From: Streptomyces sp. CB02959
Lineage (GTDB): Bacteria > Actinomycetota > Actinomycetes > Streptomycetales > Streptomycetaceae
Assembly: GCF_002803155.1 (NCBI RefSeq)
Contig: NZ_NNBP01000013.1
Coordinates: forward strand, 32,493-96,492
DNA length: 64,000 nt
Direction: 5' to 3'
Under the pieces are notes generated by a model that saw only the letters and a list, made by a program, of their open reading frames with translations, had not been told where the DNA came from and did not search any database. The position numbers and the translations under genes were made by a program. Shown here one piece after another: positions 26,353 through 33,808 of the stretch. Numbering within the stretch: the first letter of the stretch is position 1; the number at the start of each line of letters is the position of its first letter.

Positions 26353-26973
26353 TCAATTCGACGTAGCCGCGTCGGCCGGCGGGGCGGCGATGCCGGTGAC
26401 GAGGATGCCGAGTTTGGTCGCCAGGGTCTCGCCGAGCGGGAAGGCGCCATCGGCCTTGAGCCAGCGGGCGAGCGTGGTCGTGTAGGTGTCGAAGACCATG
26501 TCGGCGACGAGGTCGGCGTCGATGTCCTGGCGGATCTCGCCGCTCTGCCGGCCTCGGGTGACGGCGGCGAGGAAGGCGTCGGGCGTGGGGGCGCCGGCCG
26601 CGAAGGCGCTGTGCAGCACTCCGTTGTCGTAGAGGTCCTTGGCCAGTGCGTAGTCGTGTTCGTTGAACTCGGCGAGTGTGCGCAGTTGGGACGTCAGCAG
26701 CTCGACGGCCGAGGCCCGGCGGGACGGGTGCGCCGCGTCGTGTCGGTTCAGGTGCTGGTGTCGCTGGCGGACCCAGGCGACCACGAAGTCCTCCTTGCGG
26801 CGGAAGTGGTTGAACGCCGTCTGACGTCCCACGTCGGCGCGTGCGGCGATGTGGTCGAAGGTGGTCGCGGTGTACCCCTGGGTCGCGAAGAGGTCCAGGG
26901 CGGCCGCCAGCAGTCTCTGCCGGGTCTCGTGCAGGCGGCGTTCGCGCCGTCCTTGCTGTGTAGTCGAGCTCAC
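26353..26973 (-). CDS. TetR-family regulator
   Basis: A 206-residue regulator, starting at GTG 26973. The helix-turn-helix is TATTFDHIAARADVGRQTAF followed by NHFRRKEDFVVAW (residues ~35-67). The C-terminal part is all-helical. No ribosome site is visible, so it may be leaderless or start slightly differently. It faces the metallo-hydrolase at 27052 across an 78-bp gap holding two copies of one semi-palindromic site, so it most likely controls that operon and itself. Confidence 0.87.
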   Translation of the reverse strand: MSSTTQQGRRERRLHETRQRLLAAALDLFATQGYTATTFDHIAARADVGRQTAFNHFRRKEDFVVAWVRQRHQHLNRHDAAHPSRRASAVELLTSQLRTLAEFNEHDYALAKDLYDNGVLHSAFAAGAPTPDAFLAAVTRGRQSGEIRQDIDADLVADMVFDTYTTTLARWLKADGAFPLGETLATKLGILVTGIAAPPADAATSN

Positions 26974-26982
26974 AACGCGAGT

Positions 26983-27031
26983 GTACTTGAATCCGTAGTT
27001 GTACGTGAGTATATCTTTGGACTCAAGTCCA
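26983..27031. promoter_or_regulatory. paired TetR operator sites
   Basis: GTACTTGAATCC (26983-26994) and, on the opposite strand, GGACTTGAGTCC (27019-27030) agree at 10 of 12 positions. The second lies in a perfect TGGACT/AGTCCA inverted repeat (27018-27031). Spacing is about 36 bp between centres in the divergent gap. Confidence 0.68.
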
Positions 27032-27051
27032 CTAGATGAGGAGTTCGGACC

Positions 27052-27987
27052 ATGACCGTCCCCTACACCCTCGGCCTGCACCCGATCGCCGACTCCACCT
27101 ACGCCTACCTCCAACCGAACGGTTCCTGGGGGTGGAGCAACGCCGGGCTGATCGTCTGCGGGGAGGAAGGACTGCTCGTCGACACGCTGTTCACCGTCCC
27201 GCAGACCCGGGACATGGTGGACGCGGTGGCGCGGGCGCTGCCGCACGTCACGATCGGCACCGTGGTGAACAGCCACGGCGACGGCGACCACTGGTGGGGC
27301 AACCAGGTGCTGGCCGACGCCGCCATCATCGCCTCGGACGCCGCCGCCACGGCCATGCGCCGCGACAGGCTGCACCAGCAGCTCGCGGCCCCCGGACCGG
27401 CCGAACTCCCGCAGGTCGTAGTCGAGATGCTCAAGACCTTCGACTTCGGCGGTATCACTCCGACATACCCGACCCGGACCTTCACCGGCGAACTGGAGGT
27501 CCCGGTCGGCGGACGTACCGTGCGGCTGATCGAGGTGGGGCCCGCGCACACTGTCGGGGACGTGCTGGTGCATGTGCCGGACGCGGCAGTCCTGTTCACC
27601 GGGGACATCCTGTTCGTCGGCGGCCACCCGGTGCTCCACAGTGGTCCGATAGCGGGCTGGATCGCCGCCTGCGACCTGATCCTCGGTCTCGACGCCGAGA
27701 CGATCGTGCCCGGCCACGGCCCGGTCGTCGGCAAGCCGGAAGTCCGCCGGTTCCGCGACTACCTCCAGCGGGTCCGCGACCACGCCACCCGCGCGCACGG
27801 GGAGGGACAGCCGGTGCTACGGGCCGCGCAGCAGATGAATCTCGACGGCTTCACGGACCTGGCCGACCCCGAACGGCTGCTGCTCAACGTCGGCGCCGTC
27901 TACCGGGAGCTCAACGGCGACGGCACACCGGACGAACTGGAGCTGATGGGCCGGCTCGACCAGTACACCCAGCCGTCCGCCCACTGA
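27052..27987 (+). CDS. MBL-fold metallo-hydrolase with HxDxDH variant motif
   Basis: A 311-residue metallo-beta-lactamase-fold protein. Motif 1 reads NSHGDGDHWWGN: His75-x-Asp77-x-Asp79-His80, so the second histidine of the usual HxHxDH is replaced by Asp. GPAHTVGDVLVH supplies the middle His, LFTGDILF the bridging Asp, and VPGHGPVVG the last His. Metal binding is still likely with altered geometry. The family includes lactonases, esterases and quinoprotein-relay proteins. It is followed 16 bp later by a CMD-family gene and is probably controlled by the divergent TetR protein. Confidence 0.87.
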   Translation: MTVPYTLGLHPIADSTYAYLQPNGSWGWSNAGLIVCGEEGLLVDTLFTVPQTRDMVDAVARALPHVTIGTVVNSHGDGDHWWGNQVLADAAIIASDAAATAMRRDRLHQQLAAPGPAELPQVVVEMLKTFDFGGITPTYPTRTFTGELEVPVGGRTVRLIEVGPAHTVGDVLVHVPDAAVLFTGDILFVGGHPVLHSGPIAGWIAACDLILGLDAETIVPGHGPVVGKPEVRRFRDYLQRVRDHATRAHGEGQPVLRAAQQMNLDGFTDLADPERLLLNVGAVYRELNGDGTPDELELMGRLDQYTQPSAH

Positions 27988-28003
27988 CCACCGCGAGGAC
28001 ACC

Positions 28004-28702
28004 GTGACCGCACAACCAGGCACCACTCCCCGGATCGCGCCGCTGCCGCAGAGCGACCTCCGCGCGCTGGCCGACAGGATCGGCGGCACCGCCGGACAGA
28101 CGCTCGGCAACGCGGCCGGACCGCTGGCGGGCCGACCGGTGCTCAACGTCCTGGGCACCATCGCCCACCATCCCGGCCTGCTGTCCGACCTCCTGCCGCT
28201 GCTCAACCGGCTGGGGCAGGGCCTGCTGCCGCCCCGCGACCGCGAAATCACCATCCTGCGGGTCGCCCACCACACCCAGTCCCCTTACGAGTGGGCGCAC
28301 CACGCCCTCATCGGCGCCGCCGCAGGGCTCCTGGCCGAGGAGATCGCGCGGATACCCGACGGCCCCGCCCATCCCGACTGGGACGACGCCGACAGCACGC
28401 TCCTGCGGGCCGTGGACGAGCTGCACGGCGACGGCGCGATATCGCAGACCACCTGGGAGCACCTGGCCGACCGCTACTCCCCGCACCAACTGCTGGAACT
28501 ACTGGCCCTGACAGGCGTCTACACCCTGGTCGCCTACGTTCTCAACTCCTGCCGGGTGCCCCTCGACGACTGGCTCGGCGAACCTGCTCCGCTGCCCGAC
28601 CGGCATCGGATCTCCGACCGGCATCGGCTCTCCGACGCAGGCCGCTCCGGCCGCATGGGGCCGGACACGATCAGGGACGCATCGCCACCGACCCGGCGGT
28701 GA
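28004..28702 (+). CDS. carboxymuconolactone decarboxylase (CMD/AhpD-like) family protein
   Basis: A 232-residue protein starting with GTG after GCGAGGACACC. The CMD core is in RDREITILRVAHHTQSPYEW followed by AHHALIGAAAGLL. The AhpD CxxC redox pair is absent, so a peroxidase role is unlikely and a lactone-decarboxylase-like or unknown function is more probable. The tail carries a short internal repeat (SDRHRI, SDRHRL). It forms an operon with the metallo-hydrolase 16 bp upstream; both families act on ring-opened or lactone intermediates, suggesting a small catabolic pair. Confidence 0.82.
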   Translation: MTAQPGTTPRIAPLPQSDLRALADRIGGTAGQTLGNAAGPLAGRPVLNVLGTIAHHPGLLSDLLPLLNRLGQGLLPPRDREITILRVAHHTQSPYEWAHHALIGAAAGLLAEEIARIPDGPAHPDWDDADSTLLRAVDELHGDGAISQTTWEHLADRYSPHQLLELLALTGVYTLVAYVLNSCRVPLDDWLGEPAPLPDRHRISDRHRLSDAGRSGRMGPDTIRDASPPTRR

Positions 28703-28789
28703 GGGTCGCCGACGTCGACGATCAGCCCGCCCGCCCGCATGACCGCAGACGGACAGCGGCGTCTCACCACCCCGACCGAAACGGCGCGG

Positions 28790-29275
28790 CTAGTGGGACA
28801 GCCGCACCCCGGTGACCAGGTCCGGGCGGATCCGCAGCGCGTGGGACATCCGGTGGTCGGTCCAGGGGTGCAGCAACGCCTGGTAGTGCGCCAGGTCGTC
28901 GGGATCGGTCACCAGGTGGCAGTAGCCGGTCACCACGACGCTCCAGCCGCAGTGCGTGGCCGGGTCGATGGCGTCGGCCTCGTAGGCGACGACCACCCCC
29001 TCGTCCTCCGCGTGTTCGGTCAGGGTGGTCAGCGCCGCGCCCTCGTGGGTGCGGATGATCACCTCGCCGTGGTGGAGGAGGTGGTTCACCGGGCGGATGG
29101 CCGGCAGCGCGTCCTGGGTGAAGACGATCCGGCCCAGCGACACGCTGCCCAGCAGCCGGAGTGCCTCGGTGCGGTCCAGTTCGGTGCTGCGGCGGGACGC
29201 CTCGCGGTCGGCCCAGGCCCCCAGCGTGGAGTCGGTGGCGGTACCGGCGGTGTGCCGGGCCGGGATGTCGTTCAC
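28790..29275 (-). CDS. FMN-binding split-barrel (pyridoxamine 5'-phosphate oxidase-like) protein
   Basis: A 161-residue flavin-type protein from GTG at 29275 with GGGAGC upstream. The split-barrel core includes EALRLLGSVSLGRIVFTQDA and AIRPVNHLLHHGEVIIRTHE, with VVVTGYCHLV near the end. Such proteins are reductases, and several belong to dormancy regulons of actinobacteria (Rv2003c/Rv3369-like context). A 15-bp palindrome identical to that at 30877 lies 77 bp upstream, linking it to the DevR-like regulator nearby. Confidence 0.85.
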   Translation of the reverse strand: MNDIPARHTAGTATDSTLGAWADREASRRSTELDRTEALRLLGSVSLGRIVFTQDALPAIRPVNHLLHHGEVIIRTHEGAALTTLTEHAEDEGVVVAYEADAIDPATHCGWSVVVTGYCHLVTDPDDLAHYQALLHPWTDHRMSHALRIRPDLVTGVRLSH

Positions 29276-29351
29276 GGCGTGCTCCCTGTCCTTTTGACGC
29301 TGCTGACGCACTGACTGCCGGCCAGTAGAAGGCCCCCGGCGGCCGCCCGCC

Positions 29352-29366
29352 AGGGCCGTTCGGCCC
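29352..29366. promoter_or_regulatory. DevR-like box A
   Basis: AGGGCCGTTCGGCCC is identical over 15 bases to the box at 30877-30892. It lies 77 bp upstream of the FMN split-barrel gene start at 29275. Confidence 0.72.
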
Positions 29367-29403
29367 GCCCCGGGGGACGGCACCCCGCACGGCCCGGCCC
29401 GCG

Positions 29404-30807
29404 TCACCGCGCCGCTCCGGTCACCGCCTCGTCCGCCGGGCACGCCACGGGGCGGTCTGCCGGCGGGGCCAAGGGGTCCGGCACCGGGTCGTGGCGGATG
29501 CGGTCGGGCGGCATGCCGACCGCGGTCAGCCGGGCGACCGTGGCACCGACCATGGCCGCCGGACCGCTGACGAAGGCGAGATGACCGGACCACTGCGCGT
29601 CCCGGGCCACCGCCTCGGCCAGCCGACCGTACTCGGTCAGCCGGCCGCCACCCTCCCCGACGGCGTCCTCGTCCAGCACCCGCACCACCCGCAGCCGGTC
29701 GTGGCGCGCCGCCAACTGGGCCAGCGCCGCGGCGTCGTACAGCTCGGCCCGGCTGCGGGCGCCGACGAAGAGGTGCACCCGGGCCGCCCGGCGCAGCGGG
29801 AGACCGCCGGCCCCGCGGCGACGGCCCGCCCACTCCTCCAGCAGCGCCTTGACCGGCGCCCAGCCCGTGCCGCCCGCCACCATCAGCAGATCGCCGGAGT
29901 GCTCCTCGTCCGGGAGCGTCATCGTGCCGTGTGCGGGGCCCAGCCGCAGGGTGTCGCCGACCCCGGTGCGGCCCACCAGGGCCTCGCTGACCCCGCCGGG
30001 GCCGGTCCGCCGGACGTGGAAGGCCACCTCGCCGTCGGGCCGCGGCGCGGAAGCGAGGGAGTAGTGCCGCCACGCCTGGGGCATCAGCGGAGACTCGACC
30101 GCCGCGTACTGGCCGGCCCGGTACGGGTACGGCTCGTGCACCCGGACCCGCAGCACGGCGAGGTCCGGGCGGCGCCGCTCATGGGCGGTCACCGTGCCCT
30201 GCCAGCACGGGGGTTCGGCGAGCGCGGCGTCGGCGCCCTCGACCATCGAGGCGACCGCGAACCGCAGCATCCGCACCCACGCCTGTTCCACCGCCTCCGC
30301 CCAGCGGGGCCCGGCGGTGCGCCGCAGCGCCGCACACAGCGCGGCCTCGAACGCCTCGTAGTGCGCCGGACGCACCCCGAGTTTGCGGTGGTCGTGGCCG
30401 AGCTGCCGGAAGTAGGCGGCGACCTCGGCGGGGCGGTGCAGGTTCTCGATCAGGTACCAGAAGGCGCGGGCCAGGTGCGCGCGCTGGAAGTCCATGGACG
30501 CGGGGAACAGCGACCGCAGGTAGGGCCACCGGGCGAACATCTCGTCGTAGAGGTGGGCGATCAGGTCGCCGAACGGCGTGACCAGGTCGAGGTACTGGGT
30601 GATCAGCCGCTGGTCGGAGGCGCCGTCGTAGGAGTCCGGGGTTAAGTCCGGCGCCGGGGCCCGGCCCTGCCCGAGGATGCGCCGGCGCAGCCGCATGGCA
30701 TCGTGCCGGGCGAGCAGGGCGTGGTACTCGCCACCGACGGTGCCCGCGGCGGGCCGTTCGGACGGCACGGACGAAGTGGGACGCGAGGGCTGGCGGGGCT
30801 GCTGCAT
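29404..30807 (-). CDS. flavohemoglobin-like globin/FAD/NAD fusion
   Basis: A 467-residue three-domain protein. After ~70 variable residues a globin domain runs to about 200, with the B-helix LYDEMFARWPYLRSLF and the proximal-histidine segment LGHDHRKLGVRPAHYEAF. The FAD domain shows PYRAGQYAAVE and the FAD-ligand RHYSLAS. The NAD domain begins LMVAGGTGWAPVKALLEEW. It differs from the classical Hmp elsewhere in this window (54516) in its longer N-terminus, so the two are not duplicates. Expected activity is NO dioxygenase or a redox role. AGGAGGTCGATCCC precedes ATG. A DevR-like box lies 70 bp upstream. Confidence 0.9.
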   Translation of the reverse strand: MQQPRQPSRPTSSVPSERPAAGTVGGEYHALLARHDAMRLRRRILGQGRAPAPDLTPDSYDGASDQRLITQYLDLVTPFGDLIAHLYDEMFARWPYLRSLFPASMDFQRAHLARAFWYLIENLHRPAEVAAYFRQLGHDHRKLGVRPAHYEAFEAALCAALRRTAGPRWAEAVEQAWVRMLRFAVASMVEGADAALAEPPCWQGTVTAHERRRPDLAVLRVRVHEPYPYRAGQYAAVESPLMPQAWRHYSLASAPRPDGEVAFHVRRTGPGGVSEALVGRTGVGDTLRLGPAHGTMTLPDEEHSGDLLMVAGGTGWAPVKALLEEWAGRRRGAGGLPLRRAARVHLFVGARSRAELYDAAALAQLAARHDRLRVVRVLDEDAVGEGGGRLTEYGRLAEAVARDAQWSGHLAFVSGPAAMVGATVARLTAVGMPPDRIRHDPVPDPLAPPADRPVACPADEAVTGAAR

Positions 30808-30876
30808 GGGATCGACCTCCTGACGGGGGCGCCAGTATCGCAACGCCGCACTGTGCCCGAAGGGCCCCGTTCCCTC

Positions 30877-30892
30877 AGGGCCGTTCGGCCCT
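30877..30892. promoter_or_regulatory. DevR-like box B
   Basis: Perfect palindrome AGGGCCG-TT-CGGCCCT between the divergent flavohemoglobin-like gene and the DevR-like gene. A half-copy AGGGCC lies at 30861. Confidence 0.8.
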
Positions 30893-30976
30893 TGCGCGAG
30901 TCGCCGGGCCCGACGAACCTCGTGGTCGGGCCCCTTGTGCCCGGCCGATCCGCGCAGAACCACAGAGCGAGAGTGC

Positions 30977-31696
30977 ATGAACCAGCAGTCCGTCCCCCCT
31001 GCCCCGTCCTCCGCCCCGGACACGCCGCTGCGCGTCTTCATCCTCGACGACCACGAGGTGGTCCGCCGCGGCGTGCGGGACCTCCTGGAGGCGGAGGAGG
31101 ACATCGAGGTCGTGGGGGAGGCGGGCGACGCCCGGCAGGCCCTCGCGCGGGTGCCGGCGGTACGGCCGCAGGTGGCGGTCCTCGACGTCCGGCTGGGCGG
31201 CGCCGACGACGACCACGAAGGGATCGAGGTCTGCCGGGAGTTGCGGGCCCGGATGCCGGAGCTGGCCTGTCTGATGCTGACGTCCTTCGACGACGACGAG
31301 GCGCTGTTCGACGCCATCATGGCCGGGGCGGCCGGCTATGTGCTCAAGCAGATCGACGGCACGGCGCTGGTGCACGCGGTCCGCACGGTCGCGGCGGGGC
31401 AGTCGATGCTGGATCCGCGCACCGCGACGCGGGTGATGGAGCGGCTGCGCGGCCCGGCCCGGGACCCGGCGGCCGAGGCGGAGCCGTCCGAACTCGACCG
31501 GCTCTCGCCGCGCGAACGCGAGGTGCTGGACCTGATCGGCGATGGATTGACGAATCGTCAGATCGCGGACCGGCTGTTCCTCGCCGAGAAGACGGTCAAG
31601 AACCGGGTGTCCGCGATCCTGTCCAAGCTGGGGGTGGGGCGCCGGGTCCAGGCGGCGATGGTCGTCGAACGGCTGAAGGGGCAGCCGCGGGCGTGA
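30977..31696 (+). CDS. DevR/DosR-like LuxR-type response regulator
   Basis: A 239-residue NarL/FixJ regulator. The receiver has FILDDHEVVRRGVRDLLEAE at the start, the phospho-acceptor Asp in VAVLDVRLGG, and Lys in GYVLKQIDG. The output domain is LSPREREVLDLIGDGLTNRQ followed by EKTVKNRVSAILSKLG. The last segment is the signature of the DevR/DosR group. In actinobacteria these activate dormancy genes under hypoxia or NO. The conserved palindrome in its own promoter suggests autoregulation. It starts at ATG 30977 after GCGAGAGTGC. Confidence 0.92.
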   Translation: MNQQSVPPAPSSAPDTPLRVFILDDHEVVRRGVRDLLEAEEDIEVVGEAGDARQALARVPAVRPQVAVLDVRLGGADDDHEGIEVCRELRARMPELACLMLTSFDDDEALFDAIMAGAAGYVLKQIDGTALVHAVRTVAAGQSMLDPRTATRVMERLRGPARDPAAEAEPSELDRLSPREREVLDLIGDGLTNRQIADRLFLAEKTVKNRVSAILSKLGVGRRVQAAMVVERLKGQPRA

Positions 31697-31707
31697 GCGC
31701 GGCAGCG

Positions 31708-31738
31708 CGGGTGCGGCGGGCCCGACCCGCCGCACCCG
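31708..31738. terminator. bidirectional terminator hairpin
   Basis: CGGGTGCGGCGGG (31708-31720) pairs with CCCGCCGCACCCG (31726-31738) as a perfect 13-bp stem with a 5-nt loop, between the convergent response regulator and sensor kinase genes. Confidence 0.85.
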
Positions 31739-31772
31739 GGCCCGGTGGCCCCTGTCACCGGACCGGACCGGG

Positions 31773-33509
31773 TCAGTCGGACAGCGGGACGCACCAGACG
31801 ATGCGGGTGCCGCCGTCCTCCGGTGTCTCGACGGCCAGTCGTCCGCCGTGCATCTCCGCCCGGGCCCGCATGTTCGCCAGGCCCCCGGTGTGCGGTGCGG
31901 CCCCGACGCCCACCCCGTCGTCCGTCACCGCCAGCGTCACCGCGTCCGCGGTCACCGACAGCGCCACGTCCAGCCGGCGGGCGCAGGCGTGCCGGGCGGC
32001 GTTGCTGAGGGCCTCGGCGGTCACCGCCACGAGGTGCTGCGCCAGATCGTCGGGCACCGCCGCGTCCACCGGGCCGTCGATCCGCAGCGCCGGGGTGAAA
32101 CCGAGGGGACCACCCGCCCGCCGCACGGTCTCGGTGAGGTCCCGGCGCAGACCGCGGCCGTCCTTGCCGTCCCCGGTGGTGCGCAGTCCGAAGATGGTGG
32201 ACCGGATGATCTTGATGGTGGTGTCCAGGTCGTTGACCGCGCGGCCGACCCGCTCGGCGGCCTCCGGCCGTTCGATCAACCGGGTCGCACTCTGCAGCGT
32301 GATGCCGGTGGCGAACAGCCGCTGGATGGCGAGGTCGTGCAGGTCCCGGGCGATCCGGTCGCGGTCGTGGAGGACCGTCAGCTCCTCCGACTCGGCCCGC
32401 CGGCGGGCGAGTTCCAGGGCGATCACGGCCTGGTCGGCGAAGCCCGATATCAGCCTGACCTCGGCGTCGTCGAAGGCGGGCCGCCCGGCCAGGCGGCTCA
32501 GCCGCAGCGCACCGCAGCCGGTGTCCACCTGGAGCGGCACGGCGACCGCCGGCCCGTACACCTCGCCGGGCTCCCCGGACTCCCCGTCCAGCGCTGCCCC
32601 GTTCAACGCCTCCGCGGTCCCGGTCCCGGTGCCCGGCCCGAGCGGGTAGGCCCGCGGGTCGGCCCGCAGATCGGCGCTGACCACCGGACGACCGCTGCGC
32701 ACGGCCATCCCGGGCAGCGAACCGTCGGCCGGCACCCGCAACCCGGTGATCCGGCTCGCGCCCGTACCGCACGCCACCGCCACCGTCAGCTGGTCCGCGG
32801 ACGGGGCCGCCGGCAGCAGGACCGCCGCACAGTCCGCCCCGGCGACCTCCCGCGCCCGCTCGGCGATCAGCCGCAGCACCTCGTCCGCGTCGGTCCCGGA
32901 CAGCAGGCTGCGGGTGATCTCGCCCAGCGCCTCCAGCCACCGCTCCCGGCGGCGGCTCTCGTGGTACATGCGGGCGTTGTCGATCGCCACCCCCGCCGCG
33001 GTGGACAGCGTGGTCAGCACCGCCTCGTCGTCCGCGTCGAACGAGCCGCCGCCCCGCTTCTCGGTGAGGTAGAGATTGCCGAACACTTCGTCGCGGACCC
33101 GGACCGGTACCCCGAGGAAGGTCCGCATCGGGGGATGGTTGGCCGGAAAGCCATAGCTGTGCGGATGACTGGTGAGGTCGGTGAGCCGCAGCGGCGCGGG
33201 GTTGCGGATCAGTTCCCCGAGGATGCCGTGGCCGCACGGCGTCCGGCCGATCGATCCGATCAGCTCGTCGGACATCCCGACGGGCAGGAACTGCGACAAC
33301 TGCCCGTCGCCGACCACCCCCAGCGCCCCGTATTCCGCGTCGGTGAGGGTGACCGCCGCCTCCACGATGCCCCTGAGCACCTGCGGGAGTTCGAGCCCCC
33401 GCCCCAGGCTCATCACCGCGTCGAGCAGGGCGCGCACCCGGTCCGGCTCGTGGAGCTGCGGCCCGTGCGGACCGCTCGCGGCCGGTGCGTACTGCTGCGA
33501 TTCGGACAT
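31773..33509 (-). CDS. DevS/DosT-like GAF-GAF sensor histidine kinase
   Basis: A 578-residue soluble kinase. GAF-1 (about 37-180) contains SYGFPANHPPMRTFLGVPVR; His125 in it aligns with the heme-ligand histidine of mycobacterial DevS/DosT, so a heme gas or redox sensor is likely. GAF-2 (about 195-370) contains CAAVLLPAAPSADQ. The dimerisation domain has the H-box RDRIARDLHDLAIQRLFATG, and the ATPase domain has EALSNAARHA, DDGVGVG and GGLANMRARAEMHGG. It is convergent with its presumed partner regulator rather than in one operon. ATG at 33509 is preferred (GGGAGCAGC upstream); an in-frame ATG ~19 codons earlier is possible. Confidence 0.92.
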   Translation of the reverse strand: MSESQQYAPAASGPHGPQLHEPDRVRALLDAVMSLGRGLELPQVLRGIVEAAVTLTDAEYGALGVVGDGQLSQFLPVGMSDELIGSIGRTPCGHGILGELIRNPAPLRLTDLTSHPHSYGFPANHPPMRTFLGVPVRVRDEVFGNLYLTEKRGGGSFDADDEAVLTTLSTAAGVAIDNARMYHESRRRERWLEALGEITRSLLSGTDADEVLRLIAERAREVAGADCAAVLLPAAPSADQLTVAVACGTGASRITGLRVPADGSLPGMAVRSGRPVVSADLRADPRAYPLGPGTGTGTAEALNGAALDGESGEPGEVYGPAVAVPLQVDTGCGALRLSRLAGRPAFDDAEVRLISGFADQAVIALELARRRAESEELTVLHDRDRIARDLHDLAIQRLFATGITLQSATRLIERPEAAERVGRAVNDLDTTIKIIRSTIFGLRTTGDGKDGRGLRRDLTETVRRAGGPLGFTPALRIDGPVDAAVPDDLAQHLVAVTAEALSNAARHACARRLDVALSVTADAVTLAVTDDGVGVGAAPHTGGLANMRARAEMHGGRLAVETPEDGGTRIVWCVPLSD

Positions 33510-33640
33510 GACCGTGCTGCTCCCAAAGATCCCGTACGTCTGCTCGGCAGCGTACGTGATCATCGCGGGGGTGCCGACGGGCACCGGTGCCGACCGGCCA
33601 TCCGGCGGGACGTGCCACGGGGCCGGCCGTCCCCGTACGG

Positions 33641-33736
33641 AGGGCCGGTCGCGGTCCGGGGGAGGGCAGTTCGGCCCTGGGGGCCGCGATGGCCGCCGAC
33701 CGACGATGTGTCTGCCGGGAAGGGCCGGTCTCCCCG
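33641..33736. promoter_or_regulatory. DevR-like box cluster upstream of ctaD
   Basis: AGGGCAGTTCGGCCCT at 33663-33678 differs from box B at one position. Partial copies beginning AGGGCCGGTC lie at 33641 and 33721, exactly 80 bp apart. The cluster ends 72 bp before the ctaD start and could also serve the divergent kinase gene at 33509. Confidence 0.72.
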
Positions 33737-33808
33737 TGCCGATGGCTCTTCCCGGTCCTGGCCGCTTCCCGGCCCGATTCACGTTTCCGAGGTGGAGGAC
33801 ACAGCACC

